A stretch of DNA of 42,301 bases from CAZYSK01 sp964649415 (GTDB lineage Bacteria > Chloroflexota > Anaerolineae > B4-G1), in the NCBI GenBank assembly GCA_964649415.1, contig CAZYSK010000051.1:1-42301 (forward strand), written 5' to 3'. The position numbers and the translations under genes are program-made. Positions 25,101 through 32,542 of this stretch are shown piece after piece (the stretch's first letter is position 1; each line of letters opens with the position of its first letter). The notes under the pieces were generated by a model. That model was not told where the DNA came from. It saw nothing but the letters and a program-made list of their open reading frames with translations, and ran no database searches.

Positions 25101-25512
25101 TCTGCGCTATCCTGTGGGAGTGGATTTCGGAGAGGAGGTGCGGCTGGCTGGCTACGACCTGGCACGGGAACCGGGCGTGCTCCGGCTGACGCTGTGGTGG
25201 CAGGCGTTGGAGAGCCCACAGGCGGACTACACGGTCTTTGTCCATCTCTTCGATGCGGCCACGGAGGACATCCTGGTGCAGAGCGATGCGATACCCCAGG
25301 GAGGCGCGTATCCCACTTCCCTGTGGACCTCGGGTGAGGTGGTGAGTGAGACGGTCACGCTGCCGCTGGAGCAGTTGGCCGAGGGGACATACCGGCTCGG
25401 CGTGGGGCTCTATGACCAGACGTTGACGCGATTGCAGGCCGTCGGCGCGGATGCTCGGCCCGTGCCGAATGGCCGCGTGATCCTGCCGGAGCGTGTGGTG
25501 ATCGAGCCGTGA
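22138..25512 (+). CDS. Large membrane protein of the PTPS-related (GT-C-like) family
   Basis: 1124 residues from GTG 22138 (GTGA overlap with the previous stop); TTG 22117 and ATG 22186 are possible alternatives because codons 2-16 resemble a small palindrome. About 12 membrane helices. GGGDSPFLLQRTHQM, then PVRWMPDAAYGLGYPFFSYYSALPYYL, then VNVYVRGDSLSEFYAF are the hallmarks of the family Pfam calls PTPS_related (membrane proteins, despite the name). These resemble GT-C transferases and bacterial YfhO. Three C-terminal beta modules follow, the last with DYTVFVHLFD, YPTSLWTSGEVV and YRLGVGLYDQT. In-frame palindromes interrupt it at residues about 188-215, 439-458 and 538-548. Confidence 0.78.
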   Translation: MRKAQIPNPKSRFARLMTRRPGFAACASLVLVALVVAAPLWGPGMVNTRGGGDSPFLLQRTHQMLVNLQAGVFPVRWMPDAAYGLGYPFFSYYSALPYYLAGGLALVGVDLLTALKVVQTLGFMAAALAMYGWMRGLTGSRWTAWLAAVAYTVAPFHLVNVYVRGDSLSEFYAFIFYPLILWGLDNLLDRGHPGRRNQVLSEKPGFSPVHPGRIRWVWPGLAYAGLLLSHNISAFIFSPFVLIYLLALTLRERARWHHVLTIGAVALGFGLLLSAWVWVPTLAERGVVQTETLTGGYFHHTHHFRTIDLVQGDWLFNYDTVAGDTPFAMGLPQAAFAVLGGLVLLARLLRGRLGPRWGSVLLGLLVSTAMITPLSKPLWDLVPLLATTQFPWRFLSVQALFAAAATAALVPGLVLRGSRVRGFRRAGSTQPGSEGPEGQGDADRRRSWETGRQGAVSKLLGRRVAWVALPVAALLVASVLYPLRPERLAVGPADVSPQRLQLYELFTQNIGTSIGYEWLPQAVVPRPFTSDALVDPAGAPSEWGLCRGGAPAVPLDGASLEAAVVERRPTRQTWYVWGDGGRIAFPLFYWPGWRAWVDDEPVDVWPVEGSGYLALEALPGEHTILLRLGRTPVRLAAELVSLCAWLGLGVVLVHARHRIRWPSVASHLSFTTLLIVLPLCALSLLSLGPRGTFGGDEDLTMDFDLMPYLHHNPGGVHFADGTLTGYRLSAEELAPGDALTVTLDWTGPVDAYTATVRLLSPAAVRQELEPLAEASCRLQPGVSNPVALRLPDEVSRGTYLLQLSVLGPAREVDAAVPYRAVTPGGKVHGPLYLRPVRVPHGPSLRADSSALAPFGPAIRLHAATVDQLDPHRLAVRLTWSVVRPVAVNYGISLRLLDAEDQRRVALDTQPGYGFLPTSTWRPDELVIDRYILDLPEDLSPGQGYRLAVILYQVSTWEPIGQARLGDLSLPLEKPFEARRPPRVFSLPSLRYPVGVDFGEEVRLAGYDLAREPGVLRLTLWWQALESPQADYTVFVHLFDAATEDILVQSDAIPQGGAYPTSLWTSGEVVSETVTLPLEQLAEGTYRLGVGLYDQTLTRLQAVGADARPVPNGRVILPERVVIEP
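22702..22783. repeat. Palindromes inside the PTPS-related gene
   Basis: GCGGCCATCCTGGCCGC (22706-22722, the reverse complement of the 39904 element) directly followed by AGAAACCAGG...CCCGGTTTCT. In frame. Confidence 0.8.
23455..23512. repeat. GCCGACCGCAGACGGTCG insertion inside the PTPS-related gene
   Basis: Same palindrome as at 33020, followed by a GGGAGACA repeat. In frame, in a cytoplasmic or outer loop rich in Arg, Gly and Ser. Confidence 0.65.
23752..23780. repeat. GCGCCATCGGAATGG...TTTGTAG element inside the PTPS-related gene
   Basis: Degenerate copy of the 36-bp unit at 368; encodes APSEWGLCRG in frame. Confidence 0.75.
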
Positions 25513-25524
25513 TGGAGCAGGAGA

Positions 25525-27795
25525 ATGGATAGTTCCTCCCGGCAGGCACAAGACCTGCACCCACCAAGCGGGCAGGCACAAGACCCGCACCCACCAACCG
25601 GGCAGGCACAAGGTCTGCCCCTACGTGCGCACAAACTGGACGACGGGCGAACGACAGGTATTGGAGGCAGCCGACGTCGACCGCGGACGGTGCCGACCGC
25701 GCGCCATCGGAATGGCGGCGGTCGGGGGCAGACGGTCAGGTGCAATGTTCGCAGTGTCCGCCGCCACTGGGCGTTGGCCATCCTGATCTGTCTTGCGGCG
25801 CTGGCGTTGCGCGTCCACCGGCTGGCCGAGCCGCTGGTGCGCTGGGATGAGGGATGGTCAGTCGCCCACGCCAGCCTCTCGTGGCTTGAGATCGTTCAAA
25901 TCGCCTCGCTGGAGGTACATCCCCCGCTCTTCTACCTCTTGCTCAAGCCCTGGCTAGCTCTGGGACGCGATGTCTTCCTGGTGCGCTTCTTCCCGGTGCT
26001 GGTGAGCGTGCTGGCGGTGCCGCTGACCTTTCGCGTGGCGATGCGCTGGGCCGGGGCGAAACCAGGTTCTTTCCGAAAACCCTGGTCTCTTGGTGACGTC
26101 CCAACGCGAGAGGGGCGGGATGGCACGCCATTCCGGGGGCGCGCCAGGCTTGCATACCTGGCGGCGGCGTTGACAGCGCTCGCTCCTGCGCTTGTCTACT
26201 ACGCCCAAGTCACGCGCATGTATCCCATGGTTGTGCTCTGGCTGCTCCTGGCAACGTGGGCGCTGCTGGACTGGATCGATGGCGGGGGGAACTGGACGCT
26301 GGTTGGTCTGGGGGCGGCAGGCCTCGCCGCGCTCTATACGTTCTACTACACGGCCTGGGCGCTATTGGGGCTCTATGGCTATGGTTTGCTCGCGTCGTAT
26401 TGGAGCGCCCGGACCGCCAGATCGCAACGCAGAGGCGCACAGACGCAGGGAGCGCCAGAGCATCGTGTATCTGCAGCGCGGGCCGCGGATCGTTCAAATC
26501 CGTCGAGACCTACCTCTATAACAGGGCTTGTCGTTGTCGGGGCGGTTACGCTGGCGCTCTACGTGCCCTGGCTGGCCTACGCCGGATCTGGGATGCTGGA
26601 ACGCATGGCCGAGTCTGCCCCGGATGCAGCCGTTATGCCACCCACGCTGTGGAGTCTGCTGGCCTCGACGTGGACGGCATTGACGTTCGATTTCGGGACC
26701 GGCGGCTGGGCGGCGCTGGCGGTCCTGGGGGTTCTCCTCGCCGCGGTGCTGATTGCGGTGCTGTTCCGTCGCCCCAGGCGTGGGGAGGGAATCCGTCTGT
26801 TGATGCCCATCGTGGCCCTCGTCGTTGCGACGGGTGGAGTTGTCCTGAGCAGCGGGGCGTATTTCTTCGCCGCACGGCTGCTGACGCCGGCTGTGCCGTT
26901 CCTGATACTCCTGGTGGCCTGGTCCCTGGATAGGCTGTGCTGCCTGGGGAAGGGGTTCCTGGTGGCCGGGCTGGCTGTGTTGTGCGTGACATTCTGGCCC
27001 ACGTCCAGCCGCTTCGTCTACGAGAAGAGCCTGGAGGTAAGTGGCCCTTTCGATCCTCACGAGTACCACGCGATGCTGGCGGGCGAGCAGGCGCGGCCGG
27101 ATGAGTTCGTCTTCTTCAACGAGTTGGCGTTGGCTGGCTGGTATGAGATGGATCGCACGCCCCAGGATCCCGCCTGGGGGTACGCGCTGCGTTGGACGCC
27201 GATTGTCGAGCCGATGGCGCGTATCGAACCGCGTGTGATGGAGCGGGCGGCCGGGCACGAGCGCCTGTGGTTCGTGCTCTATCGGGGCACGTCTGGGCCG
27301 GGGGCGGAACTGAAGGCATGGCTGGACGGAACGCTCTACCCGTACGGCTTGGGCTGGGGGAGCGAAAGCCTCTTCCTTTCGTATTTGGCACCCAAGGCTC
27401 CCTGGGTCGAGGTGGCCTCTGGCTTGGATTTTGGAGGTGGTATCCGGCTCGACTCGGCGCGGTATAGCAGCCAGGTGGGACCTGGAGGTGAAGTGGGCGT
27501 GGAGCTACAATGGCGCGCCATCCAGACTCCACTCCCTGACTGCCGGGTTGTGCTGCAGGTATGGGACGAGACCGGTGCTGTCCTGGCCCACCGGGACGTG
27601 CGGCCCTTCAACTGGGATCGCCCCACCCACCAGTGGGCGGTGGGAGAGGTGGTGGTGGATCACCATGGCTTGCTGGTCAGCGGAGGGAGCGATACACGGC
27701 TCCACCTGGCCGTTTCGCTATATGACGCCGATACCGGGGAGGCTCTCCCCGTCGCGGGTGGGACGTATTGGGAGTTGGGCTCCCTGGAGCAGTGA
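25525..27795 (+). CDS. GT-C family membrane glycosyltransferase with repeat-derived N-terminus
   Basis: 756 residues from ATG 25525, with GGAGCAGGAG upstream. The first 70 or so residues are entirely translated palindromic repeats (three tandem GQAQxxHPP-like blocks, then Arg-rich sequence). The first membrane helix begins near residue 82, so the ancestral start is probably lost or further in. Asp108-Glu109 (RWDEGWS) and HPPLFYLLLKPWL at 132-144 identify a GT39-like transferase; about ten helices follow. Two more in-frame repeats lie at about 178-208 and 299-329. One C-terminal beta module (GEVGVELQWRAIQTPLPDCRVVLQ to LAVSLYDADTGEALP) closes the protein. It follows the previous stop by 12 bp. 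Confidence 0.78.
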   Translation: MDSSSRQAQDLHPPSGQAQDPHPPTGQAQGLPLRAHKLDDGRTTGIGGSRRRPRTVPTARHRNGGGRGQTVRCNVRSVRRHWALAILICLAALALRVHRLAEPLVRWDEGWSVAHASLSWLEIVQIASLEVHPPLFYLLLKPWLALGRDVFLVRFFPVLVSVLAVPLTFRVAMRWAGAKPGSFRKPWSLGDVPTREGRDGTPFRGRARLAYLAAALTALAPALVYYAQVTRMYPMVVLWLLLATWALLDWIDGGGNWTLVGLGAAGLAALYTFYYTAWALLGLYGYGLLASYWSARTARSQRRGAQTQGAPEHRVSAARAADRSNPSRPTSITGLVVVGAVTLALYVPWLAYAGSGMLERMAESAPDAAVMPPTLWSLLASTWTALTFDFGTGGWAALAVLGVLLAAVLIAVLFRRPRRGEGIRLLMPIVALVVATGGVVLSSGAYFFAARLLTPAVPFLILLVAWSLDRLCCLGKGFLVAGLAVLCVTFWPTSSRFVYEKSLEVSGPFDPHEYHAMLAGEQARPDEFVFFNELALAGWYEMDRTPQDPAWGYALRWTPIVEPMARIEPRVMERAAGHERLWFVLYRGTSGPGAELKAWLDGTLYPYGLGWGSESLFLSYLAPKAPWVEVASGLDFGGGIRLDSARYSSQVGPGGEVGVELQWRAIQTPLPDCRVVLQVWDETGAVLAHRDVRPFNWDRPTHQWAVGEVVVDHHGLLVSGGSDTRLHLAVSLYDADTGEALPVAGGTYWELGSLEQ
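25541..25740. repeat. Tandem GGCAGGCACAAGACCTGC repeats and further palindromes at the 5' end of a gene
   Basis: Three 30-bp units at 25541, 25571 and 25601, then CCCTAC, then GTCGACCGCGGACGGTGCC and GCGCCATCGGAATGGCGGC. All are in frame with the downstream gene. Confidence 0.85.
26057..26150. repeat. CGAAACCAGG...CCTGGTCTCT and CACGCCATTCC palindromes inside the fourth membrane protein gene
   Basis: The first is nearly the same as 22723-22756, with the shared core GGTTCTTTCCGAAAA. In frame. Confidence 0.75.
26421..26512. repeat. Repeat block inside the fourth membrane protein gene
   Basis: Direct GCAGAGGCGC / CGCAGGGAGCGC units and GCGGATCGTTCAAATCCGTCGAGACC, the last also matching 14533-14555. 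In frame. Confidence 0.65.
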
Positions 27796-27805
27796 GACTG
27801 TGGTT

Positions 27806-27830
27806 TGTAGCAGGCGCTTCAGCGCCGTCC
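27806..27830. repeat. GTAG-headed GGCGCTTCAGCGCC hairpin
   Basis: TTTGTAGCAGGCGCTTCAGCGCC in the 46-bp gap before the last membrane protein gene. Confidence 0.7.
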
Positions 27831-27841
27831 AGCGAGGAATG

Positions 27842-30121
27842 ATGACAAAGCAGGGTGAGACGTGGTCAGGGAGGGCCATCCTGGCCCTGTATCTGGTATT
27901 GGCCGTGGCTTACGGTTTCATCGCCCCCGCCTTTGAGTCGCCGGACGAGGTGGGACACTTCTTCACGGTCAAATACGTGGCCGATCACGGCCGGCTGCCG
28001 GTGCCGGACAGGGAGCTGTCAAAAGAGTATCTGTATGGTCAGGAGGGGACGCAGCCACCGCTGTACTACTTGGGAGGCGCTTTCCTCCTTCGGCTGACCG
28101 GCGTGGATACGGAAGATGCCTGGACCTATCTGCGCGTCAATCCCCATACCACGTGCGGCTCTCCCCAACTGGCGGGCAACAAGGCGTTCCTGGCTCACGA
28201 CCCGGCCCGGGAGACCTTCCCGTGGCGCGGTTCTATACTGGCACTGCATCTCCTGCGTCTCTACTCGACGGCGCTGGGGCTGATCACGGTGGTGGGCGTT
28301 TACGTCACGGCCCGGTTGTGCTTCCCCGGACGACCGGTGGTCGCGCCGTTGGCTGCCGCACTGACGGCCTTGAACCCGCAGTTCCTCTTCGTCTCGGCCG
28401 GGGTCAACAACGATAACCTCGTCGTGTGCCTCTCGGTGTGGAGTCTCTACCTGATGCTCCACGCGATCCGCCACGGACCTACCCCGATGACCTCAGCCTT
28501 TATCGGCCTCTTGATCGGCCTGGCCACGCTCACCAAGATGGCCGGATTGTTGCTGCTGCCGCTGGGGTGCCTGGCGGTCCTGCTCGCCATTTGGCTGGCA
28601 CGCGGGGACCGTCCTAAGGGCGCGTTTCCGGGCTGGGCCGGAACTACGCACCTGCTTCGTGGGTGGTCATCGGCGATTGGCCACTGGATGCTGATCATAC
28701 TGCTGGCCCTGGCTGTCGCGGGCTGGTGGTACATCCGCAACGCGCTTCTGTATGGCGATCCGACGCTCATTGACCATCATCTGGCCATTGTCAGCCGGCG
28801 CGATCCCACGCCACTGCCGCTCATTCTGCACGAGGTCCCGAGCATCTTCTACTCCTACTGGGGGCGCTTCAGTTGCGACCTGTCGCCGGGGGGTTGGTAT
28901 TACGCATTCTGGGGCGTGGTGACGCTGGCCGGGTTGGCGGGCGTCGTCGCAGAATGGCGAAGGTGGGTGGATTTCCAGAGGATCGCCGTGGCCTTGTTGG
29001 GACTCTGGTTTGTCCTGGTCTTCATCGGATGGTTCCGTTGGAACTTGATCGCCTCCGGCGTACAGGGCCGGCTCCTGTTCCCTGCGACGGTCAGCGTGAG
29101 CGTCCTGATTGGGGCCGGGCTTGCAACCTGGATGAAAGATCGAGTATGGATCGGGGGAGTGCTGGCCCTGGCGTTGATCGCACTGGTGGTCTGGGTGCCG
29201 CTTGGCCTCATCCATCCGGCATACCGCCCGCCGCGCCGTTACCCGAGTGCCAGCGGACCGGAGATCGCCCATCGCTTCGATGGCGTGTTCGGTGATTGCA
29301 TCAGGCTGCTGGGATACGATCTGCAGCCCGTCGATGTCGAAGCAGGCCAGACGTTGGAAGTGACCCTCTATCTGTCGGCCGCTTGCCCTTTGACCGATAC
29401 GTACTCGATGGGGTTGTGGCTTGTCTCGGCCATCCCCGGCGACACGACGCGTCTGGCTGGCCTGGACACATGGCCCGGTGACGGCAACTATCCCACCACC
29501 GTCTGGCAGCCGGGGGAGGTCGTCGCAGACACCTACCGCCTCACGATCCCAGACGAGGTACCTCGCGCCCAGGCGTGGGCGGTGAACGTGAACTTCTATC
29601 GTATGGGGGATGGGACGTGGTTACCGCTCGTCCAGAACGGGCACGAGGTGGGCGACCGGGCGATCTTGGATTGGGTGCGCGTGGGAGCGTCCGCGCCGAG
29701 CGCGGTGCCGCCAGAGCACCAGTTGGAGCCAGCCGCCGTCTACGCTGGGGCGGTGGCGCTCCGAGGCGCACAGATAACCCCGGCGGAGGACGGCCTGCGG
29801 GTTGCGCTGTGGTGGGAGGCACTGTCGCCCCTGGATCGGGACTACACGGTTTTCGTGCACCTGGTAGATAGCGAGGGGCAGTTGGTTGGCACCGGGGACG
29901 GGCCGCCTTTGGGAGGCGGGTTCCCCACCCGGCTGTGGCGCTCTGGCGATAGCCTGACCGATGAACACGTCGTCGACCTTCCCGTCGATCTATCCAGCGA
30001 TATACACACGGTTCAGGTTGGCTGGTACGATCCGGACTCCGGTGTGCGGCTGCCCGCGACGCAGGGGGACGTGCGGCTTCCACACGATGTCGTGAGCATC
30101 GGCACCTGGTCTCAACCGTGA
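27842..30121 (+). CDS. GT-C-like membrane protein (DUF2142/GT39-like)
   Basis: 759 residues from the second of two adjacent ATG codons, chosen for its spacing from AGCGAGGA; the frame continues upstream but only through shadow sequence. About eleven membrane helices. The first outer loop has APAFESPDEVGHFFTVKYVADHG with Asp35-Glu36, then EGTQPPLYYLGGAF at 68-81, the pattern of DUF2142 and GT39-like transferases. Two C-terminal beta modules follow, with YPTTVWQPGEVVADTYRLTIPD and DYTVFVHLVDSEGQLVGTGDG as markers. Unlike its neighbours it carries no obvious internal palindrome. It is the last gene of the five-gene membrane array. Acceptor and sugar are unknown. Confidence 0.82.
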   Translation: MTKQGETWSGRAILALYLVLAVAYGFIAPAFESPDEVGHFFTVKYVADHGRLPVPDRELSKEYLYGQEGTQPPLYYLGGAFLLRLTGVDTEDAWTYLRVNPHTTCGSPQLAGNKAFLAHDPARETFPWRGSILALHLLRLYSTALGLITVVGVYVTARLCFPGRPVVAPLAAALTALNPQFLFVSAGVNNDNLVVCLSVWSLYLMLHAIRHGPTPMTSAFIGLLIGLATLTKMAGLLLLPLGCLAVLLAIWLARGDRPKGAFPGWAGTTHLLRGWSSAIGHWMLIILLALAVAGWWYIRNALLYGDPTLIDHHLAIVSRRDPTPLPLILHEVPSIFYSYWGRFSCDLSPGGWYYAFWGVVTLAGLAGVVAEWRRWVDFQRIAVALLGLWFVLVFIGWFRWNLIASGVQGRLLFPATVSVSVLIGAGLATWMKDRVWIGGVLALALIALVVWVPLGLIHPAYRPPRRYPSASGPEIAHRFDGVFGDCIRLLGYDLQPVDVEAGQTLEVTLYLSAACPLTDTYSMGLWLVSAIPGDTTRLAGLDTWPGDGNYPTTVWQPGEVVADTYRLTIPDEVPRAQAWAVNVNFYRMGDGTWLPLVQNGHEVGDRAILDWVRVGASAPSAVPPEHQLEPAAVYAGAVALRGAQITPAEDGLRVALWWEALSPLDRDYTVFVHLVDSEGQLVGTGDGPPLGGGFPTRLWRSGDSLTDEHVVDLPVDLSSDIHTVQVGWYDPDSGVRLPATQGDVRLPHDVVSIGTWSQP

Positions 30122-30184
30122 GAGGAGCCTCTATACGGTACTGACTTATGTCACTTTCTCGTGGTGCGTTTTGTCACTATCTAC

Positions 30185-30212
30185 TTGCGCTCCCGGCCAA
30201 AGTTGGTATACT
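30185..30212 (+). promoter_or_regulatory. Candidate promoter of the Hdr/formate dehydrogenase operon
   Basis: TTGCGC (30185-30190), a 16-bp spacer, TATACT (30207-30212), about 70 bp before the first start codon; an overlapping TACAAT at 30213-30218 is another -10 candidate. The gap 30122-30283 holds nothing else recognisable. Confidence 0.5.
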
Positions 30213-30283
30213 ATACAATACACTCGGCACAGGCGCGTAGTCTTATCCGGTCCCCTTAACAGTCCACATCATTCTGGAGGAAG

Positions 30284-31480
30284 ATGTCAATGGGCACAGA
30301 AGCTCTCGACCTGACGACCCTCGATCGCACGTTTACCAAGCAGGTGACCCCCGAGTGGGAGCAATTGCTCTCCTGTATCCAGTGCGGCACGTGTAGTGCC
30401 TCGTGCCCGACCGCCTTCGCGATGGATTACAGTCCCCGGCAGCTCTGGCAAATGGTGAGACTAGGAATGGAGGCGGACGTCCTTTCCAGTCGCACGTTCT
30501 GGCTCTGTACGACCTGCAAAGCGTGCCAGGTGCGCTGCCCACGTGGTATCCCGATCGCGGATACGATGATCGCGCTCAAGGAATATGCCGTGCGTGTGGA
30601 CGTTGACGTCCCCGAGGGCATGAAGGCGTTTGGAGAGACGATCACCGGCAGTTACAACATCTCCGGCGACGACAACAAGAACCGCCAGATCTGGAGTCAG
30701 AATCTGGCCCACGTGCCACATGGCGTCAAGCCGCGCCGGCGGACGGCCGATGTGCTCTACTTCATCGGCTGCGTCAGCTCTTTCTACCCCCGCACGTACA
30801 GCATTCCCCAGGCATTTGTGCAGATCATGGACCAGGCCGGGGTGGAGTTCACCACGCTGGGTGGTGATGAGTGGTGCTGTGGCTATCCGCTCCATATCGC
30901 GGGCATGTCGGACCGCATGGCGGAGATGGCTCAGCACAATGTCCGAAAGGCGCGGGCCGTTGGGGCCAAGAAAGTCGTTTTCACCTGCCCCTCCTGCTAC
31001 TACGCTTGGGCGCATCTGTATCCGGAATTCGTGGATACCTCCGGTATTCAGATGCAGCATGCCACCGAGTTCCTAACCGATCTGCTCGTTGACGAGGATC
31101 TGGCGCTCGGGGCGGTGGAGGAGATCGTAACTTACCATGATCCCTGTGACCTGGGGCGCAAGAGCGGGGTCTACGACGCGCCTCGCGAGCTGATGGCGCT
31201 TATCCCCGGGCTCGAGTTCCGCGAGATGTCCGCCAGCCGTGAGAATTCTCTCTGCTGCGGCGGTGGCGGTGACGTTGAGGTGGCCGATCATAGCGTCACT
31301 ACGGGTGTCGCGGCGCAGCGATTGGCGCAAGTGCAGGCCACCGGCGCGAAGTACGTCCTTTCCGCCTGCCAGCAGTGCAAGCGCACGCTGCAAGAGGGCG
31401 CGCGCCAAAACAAGATCCGTGTGCGTGCCCTGGATCTCACCGAGTTGGTGTGGAAATCCATGCAGGCGGCTTCGTCTTGA
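30284..31480 (+). CDS. HdrC-HdrB fusion, heterodisulfide reductase-like (Fe-S) protein
   Basis: 398 residues, ATG with CTGGAGGAAG upstream. Residues 31-41 (CIQCGTCSASC) and 75-85 (CTTCKACQVRC) are two [4Fe-4S] ferredoxin motifs as in HdrC. The rest has two CCG domains as in HdrB: DEWCCGYPL with CPSCYYAWAHLYP, and NSLCCGGGGDVE with ACQQCKRTL. In HdrB these bind non-cubane clusters that cleave the CoM-S-S-CoB disulfide; in bacteria the physiological disulfide is unknown. No membrane helix, so it should be cytoplasmic. It is the first gene of the redox operon, and with the split HdrA downstream it completes an HdrABC set. Confidence 0.88.
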   Translation: MSMGTEALDLTTLDRTFTKQVTPEWEQLLSCIQCGTCSASCPTAFAMDYSPRQLWQMVRLGMEADVLSSRTFWLCTTCKACQVRCPRGIPIADTMIALKEYAVRVDVDVPEGMKAFGETITGSYNISGDDNKNRQIWSQNLAHVPHGVKPRRRTADVLYFIGCVSSFYPRTYSIPQAFVQIMDQAGVEFTTLGGDEWCCGYPLHIAGMSDRMAEMAQHNVRKARAVGAKKVVFTCPSCYYAWAHLYPEFVDTSGIQMQHATEFLTDLLVDEDLALGAVEEIVTYHDPCDLGRKSGVYDAPRELMALIPGLEFREMSASRENSLCCGGGGDVEVADHSVTTGVAAQRLAQVQATGAKYVLSACQQCKRTLQEGARQNKIRVRALDLTELVWKSMQAASS

Positions 31481-31537
31481 TGCGGTCACCTGGTTTGCGG
31501 GTGACGCACGGCTGAGCCCCTCTTAGAAGAGCCTTCC

Positions 31538-32329
31538 GTGTTGCGTTTCTATTCCGCTGACTTGCACATTCACACGTGCCTTTCTCCCTGCGCAGAATTG
31601 GAGATGCTGCCGGAGCTCATTGTAGAGCGGGCGCAAGAACTTGGCTTGCAGATCATTGCCGTCACTGACCACAACTCTGCCGAGAACGTCGCGGCTGTGA
31701 TCAACGCTGCACAGCACACGGGCATAACGGTGCTGCCAGGCATGGAGGTTCAAACCCGCGAGGAGGTCCACCTGCTCACATTGTTTGACACGCTGGAGCA
31801 GGTGGCCTCTTGGCAGGAGCAAGTCTATGCGAGCCTGCCGGCTCTTGCGAATGACGAGGGTTTCTTTGGCGAACAGCTAGTGCTTGATGCGACAGGTGAG
31901 CCTGCGGGCTACCTGGAACGCCTGCTCGTGACTTCGGCTGATTTCTCTGTGGAAGACGTAGTGCAACTCGTGCAGGAATTGGGCGGGCTCTGCATTCCGG
32001 CGCACGTAGACCGGACAATGTATAGTATCATCTCCAACCTGGGCTTCATCCCCCCGGAGCTTGACGTGGCGGGGGTGGAGATCTCGGCCCGCATCGGCCC
32101 GGTCGAGGCCCGCAAGCGCTTCCCCCAGTTATCCCGCTATAGCTTAGTGGCGAACGGTGACGCTCACAGGCTGCAAGAGATGGTCCGGCGCACCACGTAC
32201 AAGATGGCCGCGCCCACCGTTGCTGAGCTCGGGTTGACTCTGGCTGGTGTGGAGGCGCGCGAGGTGTGGGTGGATGGGTTGCGGTCGGGGGCGGTGACGC
32301 GCCATCGGAATGGCGCCTTTGAAGCGTGA
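31538..32329 (+). CDS. PHP-domain metal-dependent phosphoesterase
   Basis: 263 residues, GTG start. PHP motifs: SADLHIHTCLSPC (His10, His12), AVTDHNSAEN near 41-50, GMEVQTREEVHLLTLF near 66-82, CIPAHVDRT near 150, and the final metal ligand in ANGDAHRL near 205. These bind a trinuclear metal site that hydrolyses phosphoesters or pyrophosphates. Proteins of this type are regular members of gene clusters for NAD-dependent [FeFe] hydrogenases, next to the same HATPase and SpoIIE-like genes seen here; their role there is not established. The last residues (AVTRHRNGAFEA) come from the palindromic array that begins at 32299 and now supplies the stop codon. Confidence 0.85.
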   Translation: MLRFYSADLHIHTCLSPCAELEMLPELIVERAQELGLQIIAVTDHNSAENVAAVINAAQHTGITVLPGMEVQTREEVHLLTLFDTLEQVASWQEQVYASLPALANDEGFFGEQLVLDATGEPAGYLERLLVTSADFSVEDVVQLVQELGGLCIPAHVDRTMYSIISNLGFIPPELDVAGVEISARIGPVEARKRFPQLSRYSLVANGDAHRLQEMVRRTTYKMAAPTVAELGLTLAGVEAREVWVDGLRSGAVTRHRNGAFEA

Positions 32330-32533
32330 ATGCGCGCCATCGGAATGGCACCTTTGAAGCGTGAATGCGCGCCATTGGAATGGCGCCTTTGAAATGTGAA
32401 TGCGCGCCATTGGAATGGCACCTTTGAAGCGTGAATGCGCGCCATTGGAATGGCGCCTTTGAAATGTGAATGTGCGCCATCGGAATGGCGCCTTTGAAGT
32501 GTGAATGTGCGCCATCGGAATGGCGCTTTGAAG
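32299..32533. repeat. Seven-copy 35-bp palindromic tandem array
   Basis: Unit starts at 32299, 32334, 32369, 32404, 32439, 32474 and 32509 (last partial). Each has GCGCCAT-(C/T)GGA-ATGGC(G/A)C followed by CTTTGAA(G/A)(C/T)GTGAAT. Units 3 and 5 are identical, as expected of unequal duplication. There are no unique spacers, so it is not a CRISPR. It separates the PHP gene from the HATPase gene. Confidence 0.92.
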
Positions 32534-32542
32534 GATGGTTGT

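Noticed and set aside
27431..27841. Upstream extension of the last membrane protein into the preceding gene
   Set aside because: It would overlap the preceding gene by over 350 bp in another frame; the ATG at 27842 has a ribosome site and precedes the first helix.
30122..30145. Terminator AGAGG-AG-CCTCT after the last membrane protein gene
   Set aside because: The loop would be only two bases and no T-tract follows.
32299..32533. CRISPR array
   Set aside because: The units are contiguous and almost identical over their whole length, with no unique spacers and no cas genes nearby.
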